Below, piece after piece: positions 17,404-25,664 of a stretch of DNA of 33,222 bases (position 1 is the first letter of the stretch; each line of letters begins with the position of its first letter). Source of the DNA: CADCWK01 sp964244115 (lineage in GTDB: Bacteria > Chloroflexota > Chloroflexia > Thermomicrobiales > UBA6265); contig CAXTHM010000041.1 in NCBI GenBank assembly GCA_964244115.1, positions 1-33,222 of the forward strand, read 5' to 3'. Position numbers and translations under genes: made by a program. A model generated the notes under the pieces. The model did not search any database, was not told where the DNA came from, and saw nothing but the letters and a program-made list of their open reading frames with translations.

Positions 17404-18507
17404 TCAATCCGCCGCGGCGCCAGCGCGCGGGAAGCAGACCACGGTGTCCCGGACCGTGAGCCGGACATCGGTCCCGACCGCGACCCGAACGTACGACGAC
17501 AGCCGCACTGGGATCGGCGTCCCATCGCGCAGCGCGACCGTGACCGTCTGGTCCCGGCCGTGGAAGCGCCGACCGGTCACGATGCCCGGGGCCCCGAGCT
17601 CCCCGTCGGTGCGGAGTCCGATCATTTCGGGACGCAGGAGGACGTCGACCGGTCCAGTCCCCGGTCGATCCAGGGGCAGGGTGCCCAGCGCCGTGGCGAC
17701 GGAGGTGCCGCTGGCGGACCCCGCCAGGAAGACGGCGTCGCCGACGAAGGCGGCGACCTCGCGGTCGATCGGGCGATGATGGATCTCTTCCGGCGAACTG
17801 ATCTGTCGGAGCCGCCCGCCGAGCATGACCCCGACCCGGTCCGAGATGCTCAGCGCCTCCTCCTGGTCATGGGTGACGAGGACGGCGGTAGCGTTGGCCG
17901 CCCGGAGGATCTCGCGGATCTCCTCTCGAAGCTGGACCCGCAGCGCCTGGTCGAGGTTCGAGAACGGCTCGTCGAGCAGGACGATCGCGGGGCCCGGTGC
18001 GAGCGCCCGGGCGACGGCCACCCGTTGCTGCTGGCCGCCGGAGAGGTCGGCGGGGTAGCGGTCCCCGGAGCCCGTGAGGCTGACCAGGGCCAGCATCTCG
18101 TCGATGCGATCCGCCCCGGCCCGGCCGCGCGGCAGGCCGAAGCCGACGTTCCGCGCGACGCTCAGGTGGGGAAACAGGGCGTACTCCTGGAAGACCATCC
18201 CGACCCGGCGTCGCTCCGGCGGGATCTCGGTCCGCTCGCCGGTGACGATCCGGCCACCGATGTGGATGGACCCGCCGTCCGGTCGCTCGAAGCCCGCGAT
18301 CATCCGGAGCGTCGTGGTCTTGCCGCAGCCACTCGGCCCGAGGATCGAGACGAGTTCCCCGGGCATGACATCGAGGGAGAGGTCCCGGACGACGGCCGTC
18401 CCGTCGAATCGCTTGCTCAGGCCGTTGATCGATAGGGCCGGGACGATGTCGGATGCCTGCGAGGGGCGAGGGATGTCGCTCGCTGTACGACCGATCCTCC
18501 TTGACAC
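17404..18507 (-). CDS. Iron(III)-type ABC transporter ATP-binding protein
   Basis: A 367-residue ABC ATPase of the FbpC/PotA type that powers the neighbouring permease. Walker A LGPSGCGKTTT (56-66), Q-loop MVFQEYALFPH, signature LSGGQQQRVAVARAL (155-169), Walker B IVLLDEP (175-181), H-loop LVTHDQEEAL, and a C-terminal TOBE-like regulatory domain (about 260-360). The GTG start at 18507 has GAGGGGG about 10 nt upstream. A second AAGGAGG lies just inside the frame without a fitting start codon. It follows the permease by 104 nt. Spermidine or thiamine importers share this architecture; iron is favoured by the FbpA-like binding protein. Confidence 0.93.
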   Translation of the reverse strand: MSRRIGRTASDIPRPSQASDIVPALSINGLSKRFDGTAVVRDLSLDVMPGELVSILGPSGCGKTTTLRMIAGFERPDGGSIHIGGRIVTGERTEIPPERRRVGMVFQEYALFPHLSVARNVGFGLPRGRAGADRIDEMLALVSLTGSGDRYPADLSGGQQQRVAVARALAPGPAIVLLDEPFSNLDQALRVQLREEIREILRAANATAVLVTHDQEEALSISDRVGVMLGGRLRQISSPEEIHHRPIDREVAAFVGDAVFLAGSASGTSVATALGTLPLDRPGTGPVDVLLRPEMIGLRTDGELGAPGIVTGRRFHGRDQTVTVALRDGTPIPVRLSSYVRVAVGTDVRLTVRDTVVCFPRAGAAAD

Positions 18508-18611
18508 GAGTCACGATCCCCCTCGCCACGCCATACCGAAGCACCCAGGGAGACATCCTACCGCGCTGAGGGGTCGGGTCGCCGAGGATATCGGGGGTGA
18601 GCGTTCGGAGT

Positions 18612-20288
18612 TCAGGGTGCCGGGACCGATCCGCGAGGACGGTGGCCGGTCAGGAGCAGCGTCGGGGGTATGGTCAGAAGGATGAGCACCATCGCCCCGG
18701 CGGCGGCGCGGCCGTACTGCCCGACCCCGGTCGCCGACCAGATCTGGACCGCGACAGTCCCGAAGCCGGTCGGGCTCAGCAGGAGGGTGATCGGGAGTTC
18801 CTTGAGGACGGTGATGAAGACCAGCAGGGCGCCGGCGGCGATCCCCGGCCAGATCAGCGGCAGGGTGATCAGCCGCACCGTAGCGACCGGCGATCGTCCG
18901 AGCGAGCGGGCGGCCTCCTCCAGACGAGGGCTGACCTGCATCAGCGTCGTCTCCGCCGCGCCGACGCCCTGGGCGAGGTGCCGGATGACCATGGCGAGGA
19001 TCAGCAGCGGCAGGGTCTGGTAGAGCGGCGTGAGGTAGCGGGCGCCGATGAAGACGAAGGCGAGGGCGATGACGATCCCCGGTAGGGCGAAGCCCAGGTG
19101 GGTCAGTTGGCTCAGGAACCGGGCAGGACTGCTACGGGAGCGGACCGCCAGGATCGCGATCGGCAGCGCCGCCGCGACCGTCGCCAGCGCCGACAGGCCG
19201 GCGAGCCCGACGGAATGGCCGATGGCCCCGGGAAGATCGTCCGACTGGTTCGTCAGGGATGACCCTGAGAGCGCCCACCGGGAGAGCGTCACGAGCGGCA
19301 CGCCGAGCGACAGCAGCGCGATCAGCATGCACCAGCCGAACGCGACCCATCGCCAGCGACCGAGGCGGACGGTCGGCTGCCGGCGGCTCGCGCCGCCGCC
19401 GAGCCGGTAGAGCGCACCCCGCCGTCGCAGCCGGTGCTCCCCGAACAGGACGGCGACCACGAGGACGACCAGCATGACGCCGAGCGCCGAGGCCAGCGAG
19501 CGGTCGAAGGCGGAGCGGTACTGGGTGTAGATTACGCGGGTGAAGACGTCGAAGCGCAGCAGCGTGACGACGCCGAAGTCGGACAGCGTGTAGAGCACCG
19601 CGAGCAGGGCGCCAGCGCCGATGGCGGGCCGGAGCTGTGGCAGCGTGCAGCTCAGCAGCGTCCGCCAACGACCCCGGCCCAGACCGCGACTGGCCTCGGC
19701 CAGGGCGGGGTCGAGCCCGAGCAGCGCCGCCCGGGCCGTCAGGTAGACGTAGGGGTAGGTGAACAGGACCAGGGTCAGCGCGGCGCCGGGGAAGCCGTAG
19801 ATGCTGGGCAGGCGCTCGACGCCGAGCGGCTCCAGCCACTGCTGGACGAGGCCACGAGGGCCGAGTGTCCCGATCACGGCCAGCGCCCCGGCGTAGGACG
19901 GGATCACGAGCGGGAGCGGGGTGACGACGGACCAGAACCGGCGTAGCGGCAGGTCCGTCCGGGTCGTCAGCCACGCCAGCGGGACGGCGATCAGGATCCC
20001 GCCGGCGCCGACGGCGGTCCCCAGCCGGACGGTGTTCCAGAGGATGAGCGCCGTCCGTTCCCGGAAGACCAGCGGCCACAGATCGGCCCCGGCCCCGAGC
20101 GACCGGAGCAGCAGGTAGCCGGGTGGGATGAGGATCAAGACGGACATCGCGATGGCGAACAGCCAGAGGAACGACCGCGTCAGCGAGGGCCGCAGGTGTC
20201 CCGGCCACGGCCAACCTGGCCGTCCCCGGCCCGTGACCCGATCTCCCGGCTCCGTCAGATCATCCTGACGCGCGGGGGAGACGGTCAA
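18612..20288 (-). CDS. Iron(III)-type ABC permease, two fused domains
   Basis: A 558-residue inner-membrane permease with two binding-protein-dependent transport domains in one chain, as in FbpB. Each half carries an EAA loop that contacts the ATPase: EASRGLGRGRWRTLLSCTLP and EAARSLGRSPVATVRLITLP. About twelve hydrophobic segments can be seen, separated by an Arg-rich central linker. I chose TTG at 20288 because AGGAG lies exactly 7 nt upstream. An ATG at 20348 would add 20 residues of poor coding character. It is the first gene of a minus-strand run: permease, ATPase, ChrB-like, binding protein, BNR protein. Confidence 0.93.
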   Translation of the reverse strand: MTVSPARQDDLTEPGDRVTGRGRPGWPWPGHLRPSLTRSFLWLFAIAMSVLILIPPGYLLLRSLGAGADLWPLVFRERTALILWNTVRLGTAVGAGGILIAVPLAWLTTRTDLPLRRFWSVVTPLPLVIPSYAGALAVIGTLGPRGLVQQWLEPLGVERLPSIYGFPGAALTLVLFTYPYVYLTARAALLGLDPALAEASRGLGRGRWRTLLSCTLPQLRPAIGAGALLAVLYTLSDFGVVTLLRFDVFTRVIYTQYRSAFDRSLASALGVMLVVLVVAVLFGEHRLRRRGALYRLGGGASRRQPTVRLGRWRWVAFGWCMLIALLSLGVPLVTLSRWALSGSSLTNQSDDLPGAIGHSVGLAGLSALATVAAALPIAILAVRSRSSPARFLSQLTHLGFALPGIVIALAFVFIGARYLTPLYQTLPLLILAMVIRHLAQGVGAAETTLMQVSPRLEEAARSLGRSPVATVRLITLPLIWPGIAAGALLVFITVLKELPITLLLSPTGFGTVAVQIWSATGVGQYGRAAAGAMVLILLTIPPTLLLTGHRPRGSVPAP

Positions 20289-20424
20289 CGGGAGGCTCCT
20301 GGTCGGGATCGGACGGAGGATTCGTCCTGCCGGATGATGGGGGCGCATGGTAGCGCAGGACGAGCGGGTCGACGCGACGTCGCTCCGGGGAAGCGGACCA
20401 GACCAGGGCGTCGTGTCGTCGAGT

Positions 20425-20484
20425 CGTAGGGGCGAAGCTTGCGAGCCAGTCCGCCGCAGCAGCCATCGCCCCGCAGGGTGAAAC
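20425..20484 (+). repeat. Single arm of family B repeat
   Basis: Starts CGTAGGGGCGAAGCTTGCGA and runs about 60 nt, closely matching the arms of the inverted repeat at 11946-12183. The first hairpin is decayed by substitutions; the second is partly kept. No inverted partner is found nearby. It lies upstream of the permease gene, next to a family A repeat. Confidence 0.8.
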
Positions 20485-20526
20485 GGTGTTCGCCGACGCC
20501 CTTGCTCTGGCTGAGATGACGGTCGC

Positions 20527-20626
20527 GAGCAGACCTCTCCCCCAGCCGGGGTGAACCTGCTCGGTCACCCGCCGGAAGCGGCTCTCGCTCCGCTGCGGCT
20601 CATAGGTACCCGGAGAGGGGAGCAGA
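20527..20626. repeat. Family A palindromic repeat, diverged copy
   Basis: Begins GAGCAGACCTCTCCCCCAGC and ends CGGAGAGGGGAGCAG, the same outline as the copies at 29249 and 33081. The left half of the main stem is partly lost, leaving CTCTCC pairing with GGAGAG at the ends. Confidence 0.7.
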
Positions 20627-20661
20627 TTCGTCATTCGTGTTCGACCGATTGATCGCAAAGA

Positions 20662-20684
20662 CGTTGTGACGTCGTCCGACAACG
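20662..20684 (-). terminator. Possible terminator of the J-domain gene
   Basis: CGTTGT (20662-20667) pairs with ACAACG (20679-20684). Read on the minus strand, the stem lies 26 nt past the stop of the J-domain gene and is followed by TCTTTG. The stem is short, so this is a weak call. Confidence 0.3.
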
Positions 20685-20709
20685 GGAGAGTGGACGCTCG
20701 TCGGCTTCC

Positions 20710-21753
20710 TTAGACCCGCCGGCGGACGCCGTTGAGGAGGCGACGGCGGGGTGGTTCGGGTTTCGGTGGGGTCGCGGAGGGTTTGCTGCGCTCCGCCTGG
20801 CGGCGGAGCTCACGGAGGCGCCGAGCCAGCCGGAACCGTTCCCGGCTGAGGTCGCGCTCGACGCGGGCGAAGACGGCCTCACCGGCCTGCTGCTGGAGCC
20901 AGAGCTTGTAGGCCCGGGTGTCCTGCAGCCGGGCGAGCTCGTCCTGCTGGCCGTCGATCAGGCGGGCGAGCCGGTCGATCTCGACCTCGGCCCAGGCGAT
21001 CTTGTCCTCGATCGTCCGCTCGGCCACGCTCGTCGGGTCGATCTCGCGGGCGAAGCGGCGGAGCTGGACCAGGTCGAGGTCGGCGTAGGCGACGTTGACG
21101 CGCTGCATGATCGCCTCACGGCGGGAGCGGTCATCCTCGTTGCCCGCCCAGTCGGGGTGGTAGCGCCGGGCGAGGTCGCGGTAGAGGGCCTGGGCCTCGC
21201 GGCGGGCGGCCTCCCGCTGAGGGGTGCTCTGCCGGGCGCCGCTGCCCATCAGCGCCTCCTCGTCCTCGGAGCCCTCGCCGCCGTGCTCCTCGGCCGGCCC
21301 GCCGACGGGGATGCCGGTCCGGTTGTAGCTCGGCGCCTCGGGCGACTCGCCGTCATTCGGCAGCCGGTGCGAGCCGCTCATCAGCAGGCTCGTCCACTGC
21401 TCGGCCAGCCGGGCAAGGACATCGGCCAGCTCGGGGTCGTAGAGCTCGTCCTGCTGGGCCAGGCTGTTCTCGAGGTCCGAGACGACGATCCTGGCCTGCC
21501 GGACTTCGGTCAGGAGCGAGTCGACCCGGCCGAGGACGGCGCTGGAGAACGCGCTCAGGAGCTGGCGAAGGGTGACGATCTCCTCTTCGAGCGTCTCGGC
21601 CTGCCGCTGCCGGGCGGCGATCCGGACGAGCAGCCGGGCGAACTGGTCCTCCTCGGCGCGACGGACCCGGACGAGGGTCACGTCGCCGACGGAGATGCGC
21701 TGGCCGGGACGCTGGCCACGGGGCGAAGCGGTCTTCTCTGGGGCGGATGTCAC
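20710..21753 (-). CDS. Coiled-coil protein with an embedded J domain
   Basis: A 347-residue cytoplasmic protein. A helical, coiled-coil-like region (about 35-125) is followed by an acidic Gly/Ser-rich linker (130-175), then a J domain: helix II ALYRDLARRYHPDWAG with the HPD motif at 199-201, and helix III RREAIMQRVNVAYADL. A second long coiled coil (245-325) and a basic tail RRRLLNGVRRRV follow. J domains stimulate the ATPase of DnaK-type Hsp70. Here the J domain is internal, not N-terminal as in DnaJ, and the Gly/Phe and zinc-finger domains are absent. Client or partner is unknown. GTG at 21753 has GGAG upstream; the longer frame upstream does not look coding. A 10-bp palindrome precedes the gene. 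Confidence 0.82.
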   Translation of the reverse strand: MTSAPEKTASPRGQRPGQRISVGDVTLVRVRRAEEDQFARLLVRIAARQRQAETLEEEIVTLRQLLSAFSSAVLGRVDSLLTEVRQARIVVSDLENSLAQQDELYDPELADVLARLAEQWTSLLMSGSHRLPNDGESPEAPSYNRTGIPVGGPAEEHGGEGSEDEEALMGSGARQSTPQREAARREAQALYRDLARRYHPDWAGNEDDRSRREAIMQRVNVAYADLDLVQLRRFAREIDPTSVAERTIEDKIAWAEVEIDRLARLIDGQQDELARLQDTRAYKLWLQQQAGEAVFARVERDLSRERFRLARRLRELRRQAERSKPSATPPKPEPPRRRLLNGVRRRV

Positions 21754-21771
21754 GAGTCGGCGAACTCCGGC

Positions 21772-21797
21772 CGCGTCGATCCCGGGAGATCGACGCG
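21772..21797 (-). promoter_or_regulatory. 10-bp-arm palindrome before the J-domain gene
   Basis: CGCGTCGATC (21772-21781) and GATCGACGCG (21788-21797) are perfect inverted arms around 6 nt. The element ends 19 nt before the GTG start, just ahead of the GGAG. It could be an operator or an mRNA hairpin. Confidence 0.45.
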
Positions 21798-22004
21798 ACG
21801 TGAGACGGCATGGCGGCCGGCCCGGCGGTCGAAACACGGCGACGTGGGATCGGTCAGGATCGGTAACCGCACAAGTATGCCCGGCGAGGCCTGCCCTGCC
21901 CAATCCCGCGTGTCCTTCCGGGTCCCGATCCGCGGTGATCACGGCTCGTGGCCGGCGGCCGGCGCCAACGTCCTCACATGTTCAGGAGTGGGCGAGATGG
22001 CGAG

Positions 22005-23303
22005 TCAGTCGCGCCGATCGTAGAGGCCGCAGGCGTCGAAGCCGTCGTCGTAGCCGAGGTTGAAGGCGTCGACCCGCTCCTCGCCGGTCCCGTGGTCGAC
22101 GCCGGCCTCGAAGCCGCCGATCTCGCCGAACAGGGCGAGGATCTCCTGGACATCGCTCTCCGCGTAGATCCCGCGCAGGACCGTCGAGCGGATGTAGGAC
22201 CCGGACAGGCAATCGGCCTGCTGCTCGGCGATGAAGGTGTCCTTGGGGTCGCCGTAGTCGAAGCCGCTGTTCCAGCCGGTCAGCCCCTGGAGGTGGTGGC
22301 CGGACTCATGGGCGAGGATCGCGGCCAGCGAGATGTCGCCGACCCGCGGCAGGATGTACGTCAGCATCCAGGGGGCGTCGATCAGGATGCGCTCGTCGGA
22401 CCCGCAGTAGGCCGGGCCGACGCCGGGGTAGCGGACCCGGTCGTTGCGGTCCGGGGCGCTGCCATCCAGCGGCGCCGAGAAGCAGGGCGAATCGGTCGGC
22501 TCGGAGAAGGTCTCGTAGGTCGGGCTGACGTACTCGTCGACGTCCTCGATCCGGAGCGAGCGGCGGTAGAACCGGTCGATGTCCCCGCTGATCGTCGCCG
22601 ACCGATCCGAGAACCCGTCGAGGTCGAGTTCCTGCGGCTCGACGGTCAGACTGTCGTCGAGGAACTCGTCGGCCGCCGCGAGGCTGTCCTCGAAGTCGGC
22701 CTCCGTCGAGGAGACGCCGACGACGATGACGGACTCGCCCGGCGTCAGGGTCTCGCAGCTCAGGTAGAGCCGCTGGCCGGACTCGTCGCGCGGCGTCTCG
22801 GTGTACTCGAAGGCCGCGTAGGAGAGGCCGTCGCCGGGGCCGATCGGCTCGTCGACGCCGTTCCGGATCGGGGCGAGATCGTCGATATCGAAGACCTGCG
22901 GGTAGAAGCCCTCCATCTGCTCGAGGCAGAGGTCGGGGTCGCCGCCGAAGTTCATGAAGCCCCAGACCTGGAGCGAGAGGTCGTCGTCGTTCTCGAAGAC
23001 GGCCAGGTCCAGCCCGTAAACGGCCGTGTTGCGGTCGAGGTCCCAACCGCTGCCCCAGTCGAGCGTGAAGCCGAGGGGGCTCTCGTAGCTGGAGCGGCCG
23101 ATCGCCGGTTCGCCGGTGCCGGTCTGGCTCTGCGAGCTCAGCGACTGGCGGACGGTGGCCGCGAGCGCTCGGTCCGTGAACGGGCTGGCGGGGGGCGCAT
23201 CGGACGCGGCGGACATCTGGCTGGCCGGGGCGAGCAGACCGCCGAACAGCGTCAGGATCACCGAGAGAAGGACGAAGCGGGGGAACGTGGTCGGACCGGA
23301 CAT
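22005..23303 (-). CDS. Secreted neutral zinc metallopeptidase (YpfJ-like)
   Basis: A 432-residue exported protein. Signal peptide in residues 1-33 (FVLLSVILTLFGGLLAPASQ). The C-terminal third has the putative neutral zinc metallopeptidase signature: AILAHESGHHLQGLTG with HExxH at 332-336, then IAEQQADCLSGSYIRS, whose Glu360 fits the third zinc ligand. The first 250 residues form an acidic region without a recognised domain, longer than in the simplest family members. The second ATG of ATG-GTT-ATG (23303) was chosen because GGAG lies 7 nt before it. Substrate unknown; it stands alone between unrelated genes. Confidence 0.85.
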   Translation of the reverse strand: MSGPTTFPRFVLLSVILTLFGGLLAPASQMSAASDAPPASPFTDRALAATVRQSLSSQSQTGTGEPAIGRSSYESPLGFTLDWGSGWDLDRNTAVYGLDLAVFENDDDLSLQVWGFMNFGGDPDLCLEQMEGFYPQVFDIDDLAPIRNGVDEPIGPGDGLSYAAFEYTETPRDESGQRLYLSCETLTPGESVIVVGVSSTEADFEDSLAAADEFLDDSLTVEPQELDLDGFSDRSATISGDIDRFYRRSLRIEDVDEYVSPTYETFSEPTDSPCFSAPLDGSAPDRNDRVRYPGVGPAYCGSDERILIDAPWMLTYILPRVGDISLAAILAHESGHHLQGLTGWNSGFDYGDPKDTFIAEQQADCLSGSYIRSTVLRGIYAESDVQEILALFGEIGGFEAGVDHGTGEERVDAFNLGYDDGFDACGLYDRRD

Positions 23304-23421
23304 AACCATTCTCCAGCGGTGAGGGTGCGATCGGGGCCAGTGTGGACGGGGCGTCCCTGGTTGCGGCTGCCAGTATGACGTCTCCGGGGGCCGATCGGCT
23401 CCTTTGGGCGCACACAATGAG

Positions 23422-23459
23422 ACTCCCGGCGGCAGTGCCTGCGCACCGATGCCGGGAGT
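23422..23459 (-). terminator. Hairpin after the LLM oxidoreductase gene
   Basis: ACTCCCGGC (23422-23430) and GCCGGGAGT (23451-23459) are perfect 9-bp arms around 20 nt. It lies about 36 nt beyond the minus-strand stop at 23495 and before the next gene. No clear T run follows on the minus strand. Confidence 0.45.
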
Positions 23460-23494
23460 TTCCGGAGCTGGATGAATTTTCCGACCGCCCGGGA

Positions 23495-24457
23495 CTAGCC
23501 GAGCTGCGGAATGACCTGCTCGGTGAAGTGCTGGATCATGCTGTGGTCGTAGGCGATCCGCGGCATGTAGATCAGGTGGTAGTCGATCCCGGCGTCGGTC
23601 TTCTCCTGCAGCGCCGCGATCACCCTGTCGGCCGTGCCGACGACGAAGTCGCGCTGGAAGTCCTCGAAGGAGGCCCCGATCGCGCTCCGGGCCTTCTCGG
23701 TCGCGGACTCGGCGTCCTCACCCTCCTGGAGCAGGAAGACGTTGGTCGAGGAACTCCGGATGATCTCGTCGTAGTCGCGGCCGACCGTCTCGCAGTGTCC
23801 CTTGAGGACGTTGAGCTTGTGAGTGATCTGCGCGGCCGGTCCGCTGAGGTTACAGGCGTTGGCGAACCGGGCGACCAGCTTGAGGGTGACCTGCTCACCG
23901 CCGCCGCCGATCCAGAGGGACGGGTGCGGCTTGCGGACGCCCTTGGGCTCGTTGATCGGCTCGTCGATCGTGTAGTACTCGCCCTTGATGGTCGGCTTGT
24001 CCTCCGTCCACATCTTGTGGATGATCTCGACGCCCTCGCGGAACGCGCGCATCCGGTCGCGGGTCTCGGGGAAGCCGTAGCCGTAGGCCTTCCACTCGTG
24101 CTCGTACCAGCCGGCACCGTAGCCGGCGTAGAGCCGTCCGTGGGCGGCGACGTCGACCGTCGAGGCGATCTTGGCCCAGAGGGCCGGGTTGCGATAGCCG
24201 TTGCAGGTCACCATCTGACCCACGTTGATCCGCTTGGTGTCGCGAGCGAGGGTTGCGGTCGCGGTCCAGGCCTCGAAGACGGTGTTGTCGGTCGGCTTCG
24301 GGACGGTGTGGAAGTGGTCGTAGACCCAGATGCTGTCCCACGGCCCCTCGTCCGCGACCTTGCCGACGTTGGTCATGGCCTCGTACTGCTCGATCGGATC
24401 CGCGATCTCGATCAGATCCATCCGCCAGCCCTGTGGGACGAACAAGCCATATCGCAT
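23495..24457 (-). CDS. LLM-class flavin/F420-dependent oxidoreductase
   Basis: A 320-residue luciferase-like TIM-barrel enzyme of the type annotated F420-dependent. It opens MRYGLFVPQGWRMDL; other landmarks are WDSIWVYDHFH, LARDTKRINVGQMVTCNGYR, KIASTVDVAAHGRLYAGYGA with GWYEHEWKAYG, PSLWIGGGGEQVTLKLVARF and a C-terminal VVGTADRVIAALQ. Residue patterns favour cofactor F420 over FMN, but this cannot be settled from sequence by eye. The substrate is unknown. ATG at 24457 has AGGAG about 10 nt upstream. It is divergent from the AlkA-like gene. Confidence 0.9.
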   Translation of the reverse strand: MRYGLFVPQGWRMDLIEIADPIEQYEAMTNVGKVADEGPWDSIWVYDHFHTVPKPTDNTVFEAWTATATLARDTKRINVGQMVTCNGYRNPALWAKIASTVDVAAHGRLYAGYGAGWYEHEWKAYGYGFPETRDRMRAFREGVEIIHKMWTEDKPTIKGEYYTIDEPINEPKGVRKPHPSLWIGGGGEQVTLKLVARFANACNLSGPAAQITHKLNVLKGHCETVGRDYDEIIRSSSTNVFLLQEGEDAESATEKARSAIGASFEDFQRDFVVGTADRVIAALQEKTDAGIDYHLIYMPRIAYDHSMIQHFTEQVIPQLG

Positions 24458-24653
24458 GCGATCGCTGCTCCTGATCCGGTGTGTTGCACACCACCACTGC
24501 GGCCCACGCAACGGGGACGCATCTCGTCCGCATCGACGGACCCAGTGGAATCGCAGCGCAAGATGATGACCGTTGCGGCTACTCAGTGGCTGGATACCGG
24601 TGTTCGACCGTTGGGCCGGTCCGTGCTCTGATGACCGAAAAGGGAGGCTCTGG

Positions 24654-25562
24654 ATGATGCCCGCCACCACGCACCATGTCACGATCGAGCCCAGGGGACC
24701 GTACCGGCTCGACGCGACGATCGGCTTCCTCGACGCATTCCGGCCGGCCGGTCTGACGACGACCGATGACGACCCGACCCTGCGGATCGCGTTCGTCGTC
24801 GATGGGATGGATGAGGTCGCTGGCGTCGACATCCGGCAGGCCGAAGCGGATGGTCCGATCCGTGTCGGGATGACGACCACCGCGACCGTCGACACGGTCA
24901 AGCGGCAGGTCGCCCGGCTGCTCTCGCTCGACCATGATGGGACCGGCTTCCACAAGGTCGGCCAGCGGGACCCGGTGATCGGCCGGCTCCAGGCCGCGAA
25001 TCCAGGTTTCCGGCCAACCGGGTTCTGGTCGCCGTTTGAGGCAGCGGTCTGGGCGATCACGAGCCACCGGATCCAGATGGTGCAGGCGGCCAAGGTCAAG
25101 GCCGCGATGGCGGAGATGTTCGGGGCGGTCGTCCGCCATGATGGCCACGACCTGACGGCGTTCCCGTCACCGGCCGCGCTCGCCGCGGCCGACCTCACGA
25201 CGGTCCCGGGCCTCGGTGGGCGCAAACCTGATTGGCTGCATGGAATCGCCGTCGCCGCGTTGGACGGAGCACTGGACGCCGAGCGGCTTCGCGCCCTGCC
25301 GGCTGACGAGGCGCTGGCCGAATTGCAACGCCTGGCTGGGGTCGGCCCCTTCTCGGCGGAGTTGATCCTGATTCGGGGGGCGATGACCGTCGATGTCCCG
25401 CCGGGCAACGAGCGACGCCACGCCGGGGCCGTCGTCGCCGCCTACGGTTTGACCGAGCCCATCGACGCGACGACCATTGGCCGGATCACAGCTGGGTGGG
25501 CGCCGTACCGGACCTGGGTGAGCGTCCTGGTCCGGGCGGCCCGGGAGTCGTCGTTGGGGTAG
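24654..25562 (+). CDS. AlkA-like DNA glycosylase, catalytic Asp replaced by Asn
   Basis: A 302-residue protein of the HhH-GPD superfamily, closest in layout to AlkA 3-methyladenine glycosylases: an N-terminal alpha/beta domain (1-115), then FEAAVWAITSHRIQMVQA (129-146), and a helix-hairpin-helix LQRLAGVGPFSAELILIRG (224-242). In AlkA the catalytic Asp follows the hairpin in a P-x-D/G-D pattern. Here the aligned segment is DVPPGNERR and the position is Asn252. The usual QQ pair in the first helix is also changed to SHR. The C-terminal GWAPYRTWVSVLVRAA matches AlkA. ATG at 24654 has AGGGAGG upstream. It may be an inactive or altered-specificity glycosylase; other family members have also lost the Asp. 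Confidence 0.85.
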   Translation: MMPATTHHVTIEPRGPYRLDATIGFLDAFRPAGLTTTDDDPTLRIAFVVDGMDEVAGVDIRQAEADGPIRVGMTTTATVDTVKRQVARLLSLDHDGTGFHKVGQRDPVIGRLQAANPGFRPTGFWSPFEAAVWAITSHRIQMVQAAKVKAAMAEMFGAVVRHDGHDLTAFPSPAALAAADLTTVPGLGGRKPDWLHGIAVAALDGALDAERLRALPADEALAELQRLAGVGPFSAELILIRGAMTVDVPPGNERRHAGAVVAAYGLTEPIDATTIGRITAGWAPYRTWVSVLVRAARESSLG

Positions 25563-25664
25563 AGCGGGATAGCCATTGGTCTCGCGTAGTGGCAGAGCGA
25601 ACCCCTCCACCGGAGCCGACTGCTTCCGGGCGAAAGCGGCTGCGGCGTCGAAGCGTACGGGCGG

